A DNA stretch of 64,000 nt, from NCBI RefSeq assembly GCF_022385335.1, contig NZ_CP092431.1, positions 6,200,001 to 6,264,000 of the forward strand. The letters run 5' to 3'. The DNA comes from Streptomyces deccanensis. Lineage in GTDB: Bacteria; Actinomycetota; Actinomycetes; Streptomycetales; Streptomycetaceae. The first letter of the stretch is position 1; every line of letters begins with the position of its first letter. Shown here in pieces: positions 53,680-63,197 of this stretch. The position numbers were made by a program, and so were the translations under genes. The notes beneath the pieces are model-generated. The model had not been told where the DNA came from and did no database searches. It saw only the letters and a program-made list of their open reading frames with translations.

Positions 53680-54720
53680 CTAGCCGGCCGGGCGGGTGAG
53701 CCAGTCGTCCACCCCGGCCAGCAGCTTGGCGCGCTCCTTCTCCGGGGCCGCCGACGCCCGGATCGACTGCCGGGCCAGCTCCGCCAACTCCTCGTCCGTG
53801 AAGCCGTGGTGGTGGCGGGCGATCTCGTACTGGGCCGCGAGGCGCGAGCCGAACAGGAGCGGGTCGTCCGCGCCGAGCGCCAGCGGCACACCGGCCTCGA
53901 ACAGCGTCCGCAGCGGGACGTCCTGGTGTTTCTCGTAGACACCGAGCGCGACGTTCGAGGCCGGGCACACCTCACAGGTGATCTGGCGGTCCGCCAGCCG
54001 CTTCAGCAGCCGCGGATCCTCCGCCGCGCGCACCCCGTGCCCGATCCGGGACGCGTGCAGATCGTCCAGGCAGTCCCGCACCGACGACGGCCCGGTCAGC
54101 TCCCCACCGTGCGGCGCCGACAGCAGGCCCCCCTCACGGGCGATCGCGAACGCCCGGTCGAAGTCCCGCGCCATGCCCCGGCGTTCGTCGTTGGAGAGCC
54201 CGAACCCGACCACACCGCGATCCGCGTACCGCACCGCGAGCCGGGCCAGCGTGCGCGCGTCCAGCGGGTGCTTCATCCGGTTCGCCGCCACCAGCACCCG
54301 CATCCCGAGCCCGGTCTCCCGCGCCGTCGTGTCGACCGCGTCCAGGATGACCTCCAGCGCCGGGATCAGCCCGCCCAGCCGGGGCGCGTACGACGTCGGG
54401 TCCACCTGGATCTCCAGCCAGCCCGAACCGTCCCGCACATCCTCCTCCGCGGCCTCCCGCACCAGCCGCTGGATGTCGTCGGGCTCTCTGACGCACGAGC
54501 GCGCCGCGTCGTAGAGCCGCTGGAACCGGAACCACCCTCGCTCGTCCGTCGCCCGCAGCTTCGGCGGTTCCCCGCTGGTCAGCGCCTCCGTCAGCGCGTC
54601 GGGCAGGCGGACCCCGTACTTGTCGGCGAGCTCCAGCACGGTCGTGGGCCGCATCGACCCGGTGAAGTGCAGATGCAGATGGGCCTTGGGCAGTTCAGAG
54701 AGATCACGTACACGCTCCAT
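53680..54720 (-). CDS. add: Adenosine deaminase
   Basis: 346 residues from ATG 54720. Zinc and catalytic residues are in order: KAHLHLHFTGS (HxH), APHGGELTG (His and catalytic Glu), RIGHGVRA and LGADDPLLFG (Asp pair). It converts adenosine or deoxyadenosine to inosine in the cytoplasm. Adenine deaminase or a related aminohydrolase cannot be fully excluded. A strong terminator lies upstream, so it has its own promoter. Confidence 0.92.
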   Translation of the reverse strand: MERVRDLSELPKAHLHLHFTGSMRPTTVLELADKYGVRLPDALTEALTSGEPPKLRATDERGWFRFQRLYDAARSCVREPDDIQRLVREAAEEDVRDGSGWLEIQVDPTSYAPRLGGLIPALEVILDAVDTTARETGLGMRVLVAANRMKHPLDARTLARLAVRYADRGVVGFGLSNDERRGMARDFDRAFAIAREGGLLSAPHGGELTGPSSVRDCLDDLHASRIGHGVRAAEDPRLLKRLADRQITCEVCPASNVALGVYEKHQDVPLRTLFEAGVPLALGADDPLLFGSRLAAQYEIARHHHGFTDEELAELARQSIRASAAPEKERAKLLAGVDDWLTRPAG

Positions 54721-54794
54721 CGCCCGATCCTGCCGCACGCCCGTGCCGTCCCGGAAGCGGAATCCTCGAACGTGGTCTTGCTCGCACAAATGAA

Positions 54795-54832
54795 GAGGGG
54801 ACCACATCCGGAAATCCGTATGTGGTCCCCTC
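54795..54832 (-). terminator. Terminator after the aspartate aminotransferase gene
   Basis: Perfect 13-bp arms GAGGGGACCACAT (54795-54807) and its complement (54820-54832), 16 bases past the stop of the minus-strand aminotransferase. Confidence 0.85.
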
Positions 54833-54847
54833 CGCGGGCTCAGGACC

Positions 54848-56074
54848 TCAGTCCGTCGCCTCCGCCAGCAGCTTCTGGATGCGGGAGACGCCCTCGACGA
54901 GATCCTCGTCACCCAGGGCGTACGACAGACGCAGATAGCCGGGGGTGCCGAAGGCCTCGCCGGGAACGACCGCGACCTCGGCCTCCTCCAGGATCAGCGC
55001 GGCCAGCTCGACCGTGTCCTGGGGGCGCTTGCCGCGGATCTCCTTGCCGATCAGCTCCTTCACCGACGGGTAGGCGTAGAACGCGCCCTCGGGCTCCGGG
55101 CAGAACACACCGTCGATCTCGTTGAGCATCCGCACGATCGTCTTGCGGCGGCGGTCGAAGGCCTCCTTCATCTTCTCGACGGCCGACAGGTCGCCGGAGA
55201 CGGCGGCCAGCGCGGCCACCTGCGCCACGTTGGAGACGTTCGACGTGGCGTGCGACTGGAGGTTGGTCGCGGCCTTGACGACGTCCTTGGGGCCGATGAC
55301 CCAGCCCACGCGCCAGCCGGTCATCGCGTACGTCTTCGCGACACCGTTGACCACGATGGTCTTGTCGGCCAGCTCGGGGACGACCACGGGCAGCGAGTGG
55401 AACTCGGCGTCGCCGTAGACCAGGTGCTCGTAGATCTCGTCGGTCAGGACCCACAGGCCCTTCTCGGCGGCCCAGCGGCCGATCTCCTCGACCTGCGCGC
55501 GCGTGTAGACGGCGCCGGTCGGGTTGGAGGGGGAGACGAAGAGGAGCACCTTCGTGTTCTCGGTGCGGGCCGCCTCCAACTGCTCGACGGAGACCCGGTA
55601 CCCCGTGGTCTCGTCGGCGACGACCTCGACCGGGACACCGCCGGCGAGACGGATCGACTCCGGGTACGTCGTCCAGTACGGCGCCGGGACGATGACCTCG
55701 TCGCCCGGGTCGAGGATCGCGGCGAACGCCTCGTAGATGGCCTGCTTGCCGCCGTTGGTGACGAGGACCTGCGACGCGTCGACCTCGTAGCCGGAGTCGC
55801 GCAGGGTCTTCGCGGCGATCGCGGCCTTCAGCTCGGGCAGACCACCGGCCGGCGTGTAGCGGTGGTACTTCGGGTTCTTGCAGGCCTCGACGGCCGCCTC
55901 GACGATGTAGTCCGGGGTCGGGAAGTCGGGCTCACCGGCGCCGAAGCCGATCACCGGGCGCCCGGCGGCCTTGAGGGCCTTGGCCTTGGCGTCCACGGCG
56001 AGGGTGGCGGACTCGGAGATCGCGCCGACGCGCGCGGAGACCCGGCGCTCGGTGGGAGGGGTTGCAGCGCTCAT
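54848..56074 (-). CDS. aspC: Class I PLP-dependent aspartate aminotransferase
   Basis: 408 residues from ATG 56074, with an in-frame ATG nine bases earlier as alternative. [45 protein letters not shown] and the PLP lysine in [16 protein letters not shown] mark an Iota/gamma-group aminotransferase. It moves amino groups between aspartate or related amino acids and 2-oxoglutarate. It is divergent from the tRNA-Trp-secE-nusG group over ~250 bases. Confidence 0.93.
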   Translation of the reverse strand: MSAATPPTERRVSARVGAISESATLAVDAKAKALKAAGRPVIGFGAGEPDFPTPDYIVEAAVEACKNPKYHRYTPAGGLPELKAAIAAKTLRDSGYEVDASQVLVTNGGKQAIYEAFAAILDPGDEVIVPAPYWTTYPESIRLAGGVPVEVVADETTGYRVSVEQLEAARTENTKVLLFVSPSNPTGAVYTRAQVEEIGRWAAEKGLWVLTDEIYEHLVYGDAEFHSLPVVVPELADKTIVVNGVAKTYAMTGWRVGWVIGPKDVVKAATNLQSHATSNVSNVAQVAALAAVSGDLSAVEKMKEAFDRRRKTIVRMLNEIDGVFCPEPEGAFYAYPSVKELIGKEIRGKRPQDTVELAALILEEAEVAVVPGEAFGTPGYLRLSYALGDEDLVEGVSRIQKLLAEATD

Positions 56075-56325
56075 GGCCCCCATCGTTTCAGACAGGAAAC
56101 GCGCCGGGCACGCGGGTTTCACAGACTGAACAGCAACGGAACAACCGTCCGTATCCGCGGCCGGAAACAGTCGATCTTCGAGGAGCAACGCCCCTGCGGA
56201 CGCTTTCTGTTCGACGACAGGCCTCGGACCACGTATGCTCTCTCCTCGTTGGCCTTCACCGGCCGCGCCCTCCAGGTGCACACCGAGCACTCGGTCGGAT
56301 GCGGTACGTTGGGGGAGAACCGCAA

Positions 56326-56398
56326 AGGGTCGTAGCTCAATTGGTAGAGCACTGGTCTCCAAAACCAGCGGTTGGGGGTTCAAGTCCCTCCGGCCCTG
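56326..56398 (+). tRNA. tRNA-Trp (CCA)
   Basis: 73 nt. AGGGTCG pairs with CGGCCCT, anticodon stem CTGGT/ACCAG with loop CTCCAAA gives anticodon CCA (56359-56361), discriminator G at 56398. The placement just before secE matches the usual actinobacterial trp tRNA-secE-nusG order. Confidence 0.96.
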
Positions 56399-56511
56399 CT
56401 ACACACTCCTCACGCCAGGATGTGTGCGCATGTACGTACAGCAATGTTCCGCCGTGCGGCTCAGACCGGGCGCGGCACGGCCACGACCGGACCGGAATCA
56501 GGTGAGGATGA

Positions 56512-56799
56512 ATGACGGACGCCGTGGGCTCCATCGACACGCCTGATGCCCAGGACGAGGTGCCCGAGGACAAGAAGAAGACCCGCAAGGGCGGCAAGCG
56601 CGCCAAGAAGGGCCCGCTGAAGCGCCTCGCGCTCTTCTACCGCCAGATCGTCGCGGAGCTGCGGAAGGTCGTCTGGCCGACCCGCTCCCAGCTGACGACC
56701 TACACCACGGTGGTCATCGTCTTCGTCGTCATCATGATCGGTCTTGTTACTGTGATTGACTTCGGCCTCGACAAGGCCGCCAAGTACGTCTTCGGCTGA
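56512..56799 (+). CDS. secE: Preprotein translocase subunit SecE
   Basis: 95 residues, ATG 56512 after AGGTGAGGA. A charged Lys/Arg-rich N-terminal half is followed by the conserved amphipathic helix [20 protein letters not shown] and one membrane helix [20 protein letters not shown]. It stabilises SecY in the translocon. It is cotranscribed with nusG. Confidence 0.97.
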   Translation: MTDAVGSIDTPDAQDEVPEDKKKTRKGGKRAKKGPLKRLALFYRQIVAELRKVVWPTRSQLTTYTTVVIVFVVIMIGLVTVIDFGLDKAAKYVFG

Positions 56800-56875
56800 G
56801 CCGAGAGCGAAGGGCGCCGTTACCTGGCGCCCCTTTCGCGTGTTCCACCCCCATGATCCAGGAAGAAGCAGCCAC

Positions 56876-57745
56876 GTGTCTGACCCGAACCTGAAGGACG
56901 CCATGGAGCCTCGCGGTGAAGGTGCCGAGTCCGTGGACGACGAACTCGACATCGTCGAGGGCGCGGACTCCGAGGACGGCGTCGACGAGTTCGAGACTGC
57001 CGAGGCCGAGGCGGGGGAGCCGGCCGAGGAAGAGGCCCTGCACGTCGAGGACGACTCCGACGACGCGGACGCCGACGAGGACGAGGACGAGGCGGCCGAC
57101 GAGGCCGTCGAGGAGGAGACCGAGCCGGTCGACCCCGTCGAGGCCCTCCGTGAGGAACTGCGCACCCTGCCCGGCGAGTGGTACGTGATCCACACCTACG
57201 CCGGTTACGAGAACCGTGTGAAGACCAACCTCGAGCAGCGCGCCGTCTCGCTGAACGTCGAGGACTTCATCTTCCAGGCCGAGGTGCCGCAGGAAGAGGT
57301 CGCGCAGATCAAGAACGGCGAGCGCAAGACGATCCGCCAGAACAAGCTCCCCGGCTACGTCCTCGTCCGCATGGACCTGACGAACGAGTCCTGGGGCGTC
57401 GTCCGCAACACCCCCGGCGTCACCGGCTTCGTGGGCAACGCCTACGACCCGTACCCGCTGACCCTGGACGAGATCGTCAAGATGCTCGCGCCGGAGGCCG
57501 AGGAGAAGGCCGCCCGTGAGGCCGCCGAGGCCGAGGGCAAGCCGGCGCCCGCCCGCAAGGTCGAGGTCCAGGTGCTGGACTTCGAGGTCGGCGACTCGGT
57601 CACCGTCACCGACGGCCCGTTCGCCACGCTGCAGGCGACCATCAACGAGATCAACGCGGACTCGAAGAAGGTCAAGGGCCTCGTGGAGATCTTCGGCCGC
57701 GAGACCCCGGTCGAGCTGTCGTTCGACCAGATCCAGAAGAACTGA
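56876..57745 (+). CDS. nusG: Transcription termination/antitermination factor NusG
   Basis: 289 residues from GTG 56876 with GGAAGAAG upstream. About 100 acidic N-terminal residues, an actinobacterial addition, precede the NGN domain ([52 protein letters not shown]) and the KOW domain ([20 protein letters not shown]). It binds RNA polymerase and affects pausing, Rho termination and coupling. A terminator with a U tract follows. Confidence 0.97.
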   Translation: MSDPNLKDAMEPRGEGAESVDDELDIVEGADSEDGVDEFETAEAEAGEPAEEEALHVEDDSDDADADEDEDEAADEAVEEETEPVDPVEALREELRTLPGEWYVIHTYAGYENRVKTNLEQRAVSLNVEDFIFQAEVPQEEVAQIKNGERKTIRQNKLPGYVLVRMDLTNESWGVVRNTPGVTGFVGNAYDPYPLTLDEIVKMLAPEAEEKAAREAAEAEGKPAPARKVEVQVLDFEVGDSVTVTDGPFATLQATINEINADSKKVKGLVEIFGRETPVELSFDQIQKN

Positions 57746-57794
57746 GCCCTACGGGACTGAGTTCATCGGAGCGTCGTAACCCACGCTTCCGACC

Positions 57795-57839
57795 AGGTCA
57801 GGCGAGCTGTCCGCAGCTTGTCTGACCTGCTCGGTTTTT
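57795..57839 (+). terminator. Terminator after nusG
   Basis: A 14-bp stem with two G-U type pairs (AGGTCAGGCGAGCT / AGCTTGTCTGACCT, 57795-57828) followed by GCTCGG and a TTTTT tract (57835-57839). The clearest intrinsic terminator in the window. Confidence 0.9.
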
Positions 57840-57935
57840 AGCCGCGCATCTATACCCGCTATCGTTGTGCGGTATGCCTTCATCTGGCCGCGAACCGGAT
57901 GAGGGCGCACTCGAATCGAAAGGACCCGGAGAGCT

Positions 57936-58370
57936 ATGCCTCCCAAGAAGAAGAAGGTCACGGGGCTCATCAAGCTCCAGATCAACGCCGGTGCGGCGAA
58001 CCCCGCCCCGCCGGTCGGCCCCGCGCTCGGTCAGCACGGCGTCAACATCATGGAGTTCTGCAAGGCCTACAACGCCGCGACCGAGTCGCAGCGTGGCTGG
58101 GTGATCCCGGTGGAGATCACGGTCTACGAGGACCGCTCCTTCACCTTCGTCACCAAGACGCCGCCGGCCGCGAAGATGATCCTCAAGGCCGCGGGTGTCG
58201 AGAAGGGCTCCGGCGAGCCGCACAAGACCAAGGTCGCCAAGATCACCGAGGCGCAGGTCCGTGAGATCGCCACGACCAAGCTTCCCGACCTGAACGCCAA
58301 CGACCTGGACGCCGCGTCGAAGATCATCGCCGGCACGGCCCGTTCCATGGGCATCACGGTCGAGGGCTGA
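57936..58370 (+). CDS. rplK: 50S ribosomal protein L11
   Basis: 144 residues, full length. [20 protein letters not shown] and the N-domain proline region identify L11, the thiostrepton-site protein that also helps RelA-type stringent signalling. It probably has its own promoter in the gap after the nusG terminator. rplA follows 109 bases later. Confidence 0.98.
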
Positions 58371-58479
58371 GCCCCACCTTCGTAGAACCATGCAGCTGCC
58401 GTAAGCAGGGGCAGCCGCACGTGGTAGGGCCTGCTCGGCCCGTACACCACGACTCCTTTCAGAACACACAGGAGCAGTT

Positions 58480-59205
58480 GTGAGCAAGCGCAGCAAGGCT
58501 CTCCGCGCTGCGGACGCCAAGGTCGACCGGGACAAGCTCTACGCCCCGCTCGAGGCCGTCCGTCTCGCCAAGGAGACCTCCACGTCCAAGTTCGACGGCA
58601 CCGTCGAGGTCGCCTTCCGTCTGGGTGTCGACCCGCGCAAGGCCGACCAGATGGTTCGTGGCACCGTGAACCTCCCGCACGGCACCGGTAAGACCGCCCG
58701 GGTCCTGGTCTTCGCGACCGGTGACCGTGCCGAGGCCGCGACCGCCGCCGGCGCCGACATCGTCGGCTCCGACGAACTGATCGACGAGGTGGCGAAGGGC
58801 CGTCTGGACTTCGACGCCGTCGTCGCCACCCCGGACCTCATGGGCAAGGTCGGCCGCCTCGGCCGCGTGCTCGGTCCCCGTGGTCTCATGCCGAACCCCA
58901 AGACCGGCACCGTGACCCCGGACGTCGTGAAGGCCGTCAACGACATCAAGGGCGGCAAGATCGAGTTCCGCGTCGACAAGCACTCGAACCTGCACTTCAT
59001 CATCGGCAAGACGTCGTTCGACGACACCAAGCTGGTGGAGAACTACGCCGCGGCGCTGGAGGAGATCCTCCGTCTGAAGCCGTCGGCCGCGAAGGGTCGC
59101 TACATCAAGAAGGCCGCGATCAGCACCACGATCGGCCCCGGCATTCCGGTCGACTCCAACCGCACCCGCAACCTCCTCGTCGAGGAGGACCCGGCCGCCG
59201 TCTGA
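58480..59205 (+). CDS. rplA: 50S ribosomal protein L1
   Basis: 241 residues, GTG 58480 after AGGAG. Conserved motifs [34 protein letters not shown] and [16 protein letters not shown] are intact. L1 binds 23S rRNA at the exit side and in many bacteria represses the rplK-rplA mRNA. A 15-bp terminator follows. Confidence 0.98.
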   Translation: MSKRSKALRAADAKVDRDKLYAPLEAVRLAKETSTSKFDGTVEVAFRLGVDPRKADQMVRGTVNLPHGTGKTARVLVFATGDRAEAATAAGADIVGSDELIDEVAKGRLDFDAVVATPDLMGKVGRLGRVLGPRGLMPNPKTGTVTPDVVKAVNDIKGGKIEFRVDKHSNLHFIIGKTSFDDTKLVENYAAALEEILRLKPSAAKGRYIKKAAISTTIGPGIPVDSNRTRNLLVEEDPAAV

Positions 59206-59249
59206 GCCTGACGCTCACCGGCAGCCGCGTCGCGGACGCACAGTCCGAG

Positions 59250-59289
59250 GACGAGCCCCGCACCTTTCGAGGTGCGGGGCTCGTCCCTT
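59250..59289 (+). terminator. Terminator after rplA
   Basis: Perfect 15-bp arms GACGAGCCCCGCACC (59250-59264) and its complement (59271-59285), loop TTTCGA, then CCTTTT. Confidence 0.9.
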
Positions 59290-59409
59290 TTCGGCATACG
59301 GGCATACGGGCCCTGTGCGGGTCTTTCCGGCGTACGGGTGGGCATACGCGCGTGAATGTGCTGCCCTGGTGTGCGGAGCACGGTGAATCTCCCTGGGGGG
59401 TGGGGACGG

Positions 59410-60279
59410 ATGACCAGGACTACCACGCGTCGCCGTACGGCTGTGTCGTTCGCGGTGGTGGCCGCGCTGACGGGGGTGGTGGCCTGCGGCTCCCCGGACT
59501 CGGGCGAGGACGGCGGGGGCGATCCGTTCGCGGCGCTGAAGCTCGCCGACGCGTCGACCCGCGACGCCGACTCGTCGAGGATCGAGTCCACCGGCGACCT
59601 GGGCGAGCTGATGTCCATAAAGGCGGACGGCGAGGTCGACTGGGCCGACGGCCTCGACGGCACCATGACCATCACCTACACCGGCGGCCAGGCGGCCGAC
59701 CAGATGCGCCGGCTGGGCATCACCTCGACCGAGGCCCGGTATCTGCCCGACGCCTACTACGCGGACATGGGCGACCTGTTCGCCGGGCAGTACGGCGGCA
59801 AGCGGTGGATCAGGTACGCGTACGAGGACCTGGACGAGATGATCGGCGGGGCTTCCGGCGCCTATGTGCGGGAGCACTTCAAGAGCGTCACGCCGAACCA
59901 GTCCGTCCGGCTCCTGCTGGCCTCAGGCGATGTCGAGAAGGTCGGCGAGGAGGACGTGCGCGGGCAGTCGACCACGCACTACGCGGGCACCGTCAGCGTC
60001 GCCGACCTCCAGGAGCGGAACGCGAACCTCGGCGAGGAGAAGCGGGCCGAACTGGAGGAACAGCTCGGGGCGGCCGGCATCACCACCGTCGACATCGACC
60101 TCTGGATCGACGAGGACGACCTGCTCGTCAAGAAGGTCGAGAAGGCCGCCACCGCGAACGGCACGGTGAACTCCACGGTCCACTACAGCGACTACGGCGT
60201 CGACGTCTCCACCGAGGAGCCGTCGGCCGCCGAGACGGTCGACTACAAGGACCTGATGAGGACCCTGCCGACGAGCTGA
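59410..60279 (+). CDS. Lipoprotein, LppX/LolA-like, copy 1 in the ribosomal cluster
   Basis: 289 residues from ATG 59410. RRR N-region, hydrophobic stretch and lipobox VVAC. The mature protein has the beta-strand pattern DWADGLDGTMTITYTGGQAA, GQSTTHYAGTVSVADLQERN and VDIDLWIDEDDLLVKKVEKA, shared with the next gene (HYRGTVTWDGL; MDLWVDDDGRAKRY), so the two are paralogues. A cell-surface lipid carrier or sensor is possible by fold. It is inserted between ribosomal protein operons after a terminator. Confidence 0.8.
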   Translation: MTRTTTRRRTAVSFAVVAALTGVVACGSPDSGEDGGGDPFAALKLADASTRDADSSRIESTGDLGELMSIKADGEVDWADGLDGTMTITYTGGQAADQMRRLGITSTEARYLPDAYYADMGDLFAGQYGGKRWIRYAYEDLDEMIGGASGAYVREHFKSVTPNQSVRLLLASGDVEKVGEEDVRGQSTTHYAGTVSVADLQERNANLGEEKRAELEEQLGAAGITTVDIDLWIDEDDLLVKKVEKAATANGTVNSTVHYSDYGVDVSTEEPSAAETVDYKDLMRTLPTS

Positions 60280-60359
60280 ATTCGGGGGACAGCCACGACC
60301 GGGCGGCGCTAGTGTCCAGCCGTCCCACAGAGGTGGGTCGTGAGGGACCAGGGGGACAC

Positions 60360-61265
60360 ATGAGGATTGTCGCGCACGGCTCCGCAGGCTCCGTGCATCG
60401 CCGCAGAGCGGTCGGGATCGCCGTCGTGGCCGCGCTGCTCGGCGGGGCCACCGGCTGCGGCACGGAGGCGCAGGCCGAGGCGGAGCCGAAGACGCCCGCC
60501 GAGGCCGTGGCCCGGGCCGCCGAGCGGACCACGGAGGTCGCGTCGCTGCGGTACCGGGTGACCGGCACCCTGCCGGAGCACGGGAAGATGCGGGTCGAGG
60601 CGGCGATGACCGCACGGCCGACCGCGATGCGCATGGATGTGACCGGGCTGGGCGCGAGCGAGGGCGAGCCCATGGACCTGCGGTTCGCCGACGGGGTGCT
60701 CTACGCCGAGGGGGACCCGGCCGCCATCGGCGCCCCGGCGGACAAGGAGTGGATCAGCGTCGGGCCGGCCGTGTGGGGGCGGGGCGGCGCGGAGAACAAC
60801 ACGTACCGCGTCCTGCCCACCGTGTTGGAGGCGAGCCCTCTCGCGCAGTCCACACTCCTGACCGGTGCGAAGAAGGTCCGCGAGGTCGGTACCGGGACGG
60901 TCGACGGAAGCGGGACCACGCACTACCGGGGAACGGTCACCTGGGACGGCCTGCGGGACGCCCAGGCAGCCGCCCGGGACAAGGCGACCCGGAAGCTGCG
61001 GACGACCAGCCTCGACCAGTTCATGATGCTGGACATCGAGGAGACGCTCACCATGGACCTGTGGGTCGACGACGACGGCCGGGCCAAGCGGTACCGGCTC
61101 CGGGGGGAGACCGAGGCCCTGAAGGACGGGCGGATGGTCGACACGGGCCCGCTCGACCTGACCGTCACCCTTCTTGACTTCGATCGGCCGGTGACCGTCG
61201 AGACCCCGCCGGCCGAGGACACCGTCGACCTCGCCGAGCGGGTGGACGGGGCGGGAGAGGGCTGA
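60360..61265 (+). CDS. Lipoprotein, LppX/LolA-like, copy 2 in the ribosomal cluster
   Basis: 301 residues from ATG 60360 with GGGGGA upstream. Lipobox ATGC after a short hydrophobic segment. Motifs ASLRYRVTGTLPEHGKMRVE, THYRGTVTWDGL and TMDLWVDDDGRAKRYRLRG repeat the pattern of the preceding gene. It is 80 bases downstream and probably on the same transcript. Confidence 0.8.
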   Translation: MRIVAHGSAGSVHRRRAVGIAVVAALLGGATGCGTEAQAEAEPKTPAEAVARAAERTTEVASLRYRVTGTLPEHGKMRVEAAMTARPTAMRMDVTGLGASEGEPMDLRFADGVLYAEGDPAAIGAPADKEWISVGPAVWGRGGAENNTYRVLPTVLEASPLAQSTLLTGAKKVREVGTGTVDGSGTTHYRGTVTWDGLRDAQAAARDKATRKLRTTSLDQFMMLDIEETLTMDLWVDDDGRAKRYRLRGETEALKDGRMVDTGPLDLTVTLLDFDRPVTVETPPAEDTVDLAERVDGAGEG

Positions 61266-61290
61266 GTGCCGCCGCCCTCAGGGAGCGGAT

Positions 61291-61320
61291 TTGCTTGACA
61301 CGTCGTATGTCATCTAACCT
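61291..61320 (+). promoter_or_regulatory. Candidate promoter for rplJ-rplL
   Basis: TTGCTT (61291-61296), 18 bases, TAACCT (61315-61320), about 240 bases before rplJ; an overlapping TTGACA (61295-61300) is an alternative -35. The long leader that follows is where the L10-L12 complex binds its own mRNA in other bacteria. Confidence 0.4.
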
Positions 61321-61562
61321 TCCGGAGAAGCCAAAGACCGCTGGTCGTTGCCGTGCGCTCGTGAGAGGGCGCGGTGGCCGAAGGATCCGCTGAACAGTGG
61401 ACGACCCGCGCAGGTGACTGTGGAAGTTGCTCCTGGTCCGGTTCCGTGATCGTACGGAATTCGTCCGGTCGAGCTACGCCCCGTGCGCCTGCGCCGGGGC
61501 GTTTCGTTCGTTCTCGGCCCCTTCCGAGCGGTCCTCATCACCCGGAAGGAGGCCGACGCTCT

Positions 61563-62093
61563 ATGGCAAGGCCCGACAAGGCTGCCGCGGTGGCCGAGCT
61601 CACGGAGCAGTTCCGTAGCTCGAACGCCGCCGTGCTGACCGAGTACCGGGGTCTCACCGTGGCGCAGCTCAAGAACCTGCGCCGTTCGCTCGGTGAAGAC
61701 GCCCAGTACGCCGTGGTGAAGAACACGCTGACCAAGATCGCGGCCAACGAGGCCGGGATCTCGACGCTCGACGACCTGTTCAACGGTCCGACGGCGGTTG
61801 CCTTCATCACCGGTGACCCGGTGACGTCGGCGAAGGGTCTTCGTGACTTCGCCAAGGACAACCCGAACCTCGTCATCAAGGGCGGTGTCCTTGACGGCAA
61901 GGCGCTGTCCGCCGACGAGATCAAGAAGCTTGCGGACCTCGAGTCCCGCGAGGTTCTGCTCGCCAAGCTGGCGGGCGCCTTCAAGGGCAAGCAGACCCAG
62001 GCTGCTCAGGTCTTCCAGGCGCTCCCGTCGAAGCTCGTCCGCACCGTGGACGCGCTTCGTGCCAAGCAGGCCGAGCAGGGCGGTGCCGAGTAA
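61563..62093 (+). CDS. rplJ: 50S ribosomal protein L10
   Basis: 176 residues from ATG 61563. [40 protein letters not shown] and [13 protein letters not shown] are typical L10. It anchors L7/L12 dimers on the ribosome and, with L12, autoregulates its mRNA. The ~240-base untranslated leader upstream is unusually long and GC-rich. Confidence 0.98.
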   Translation: MARPDKAAAVAELTEQFRSSNAAVLTEYRGLTVAQLKNLRRSLGEDAQYAVVKNTLTKIAANEAGISTLDDLFNGPTAVAFITGDPVTSAKGLRDFAKDNPNLVIKGGVLDGKALSADEIKKLADLESREVLLAKLAGAFKGKQTQAAQVFQALPSKLVRTVDALRAKQAEQGGAE

Positions 62094-62208
62094 TTCGGCT
62101 CGCGCATTGATCCGCGCCGCCTGAGGCGCGGGTCGTAGCGGGCCGTAAGTACGCCCGCCGTTTCGATACATCCGGCACCTGCCGACATTAGTGGAAGGAT
62201 CGCCCATC

Positions 62209-62592
62209 ATGGCGAAGCTCAGCCAGGAAGACCTGCTCGCGCAGTTCGAGGAGATGACCCTCATCGAGCTCTCCGAGTTCGTGAAGGCCTTCGAGGAGAA
62301 GTTCGACGTCACCGCCGCCGCGGCCGTCGCCGTCGCGGGCCCGGCCCAGGGTGGCCCCGCCGCCCCGGTCGAGGAGGAGAAGGACGAGTTCGACGTCATC
62401 CTCACCGGTGCCGGCGACAAGAAGATCCAGGTCATCAAGGTCGTGCGTGAGCTGACCTCCCTGGGTCTGAAGGAGGCCAAGGACCTCGTGGACGGCGCCC
62501 CGAAGCCCGTTCTCGAGAAGGTCGCCAAGGACGCCGCCGAGAAGGCCGCCGAGTCCCTCAAGGGCGCCGGCGCCTCCGTCGAGGTCAAGTAA
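62209..62592 (+). CDS. rplL: 50S ribosomal protein L7/L12
   Basis: 127 residues from ATG 62209 with GGAAGGA upstream. N-domain [20 protein letters not shown], Ala/Gly hinge, and C-domain [20 protein letters not shown] with [15 protein letters not shown]. It recruits translation GTPases. It follows rplJ by 115 bases. Confidence 0.98.
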   Translation: MAKLSQEDLLAQFEEMTLIELSEFVKAFEEKFDVTAAAAVAVAGPAQGGPAAPVEEEKDEFDVILTGAGDKKIQVIKVVRELTSLGLKEAKDLVDGAPKPVLEKVAKDAAEKAAESLKGAGASVEVK

Positions 62593-62663
62593 GGCCCACG
62601 GGTCCGCACCGGACCCGCTGCTCGCGCACGGCCCCCGACGTGGGGCTGTAACGCGGACGCACT

Positions 62664-62697
62664 GAAAGGCGATCACCCATGTGGGTGGTCGCCTTTC
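62664..62697 (+). terminator. Terminator/attenuator between rplL and rpoB
   Basis: A 16-bp stem with one G-U pair (GAAAGGCGATCACCCA / TGGGTGGTCGCCTTTC) and a 2-base loop, ~70 bases after rplL. It should limit read-through into rpoB, as in other bacteria. Confidence 0.85.
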
Positions 62698-63197
62698 GGC
62701 GTTCGGGGACGTCGAGTGACGGCTGCCTTGCACTGTCGGTGGCGGCGAGTATGGTGATCTTCGTCGTGCCTCCGAGCACCCCTGGTGACCGGCCGCGAGT
62801 GACGATCGCAGCATCTGGTTCGGGCATGGGGGGCCTTGACGAACTGCACGCAGCGCGCAATTCTCAGGACGCGTCGTCACACGGATCCGAACTCCGAGGC
62901 ATGGATCGACGGCGAAGAGGGCAGTATCGATGTGCATCGAGGGCGTGGCTTGCCGCAGGCGTTGAGGAACAACGAGGGTTTCCGAGGGTCCGTAAACCCG
63001 CACTGGACATCAGTGGGCCAACTGGCTACACTGACCCTTTGCGCTGCCTGTTAGCTGCCTCCTGCCCGTCACCAGGGGCATGCCCTCGCTCGAGCACCGA
63101 CGATTGAACGTCCCTCAACTGGGGCTTTCCATCTCCGCGCCCGGTCGAGGGGGCCGGTACGCGCGTAGTGAGTCCGAGCCCTCGGAAGGACCCCCTC
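62698..63197 (+). other. Untranslated region upstream of rpoB
   Basis: No gene is evident. Short open frames here have no ribosome binding site and poor codon choice. The region holds the rpoB promoter at 63004-63032 and ends with GGAAGGA before the rpoB TTG. Confidence 0.6.
63004..63032 (+). promoter_or_regulatory. rpoB promoter (HrdB type)
   Basis: TGGACA (63004-63009), exactly 17 bases, TACACT (63027-63032): a near-consensus vegetative promoter. Transcription would start near 63039, leaving a ~160-base leader before rpoB. Confidence 0.7.

Noticed and set aside
53680..54720. Pseudogenised adenosine deaminase because of LGADDP instead of the common LNTDDP
   Set aside because: The Asp pair and all His/Glu ligands are intact; the change is within family variation.
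62679..63107. Open frames in the rpoB leader
   Set aside because: No ribosome binding site, poor third-position GC pattern, and they overlap the terminator and the rpoB promoter.
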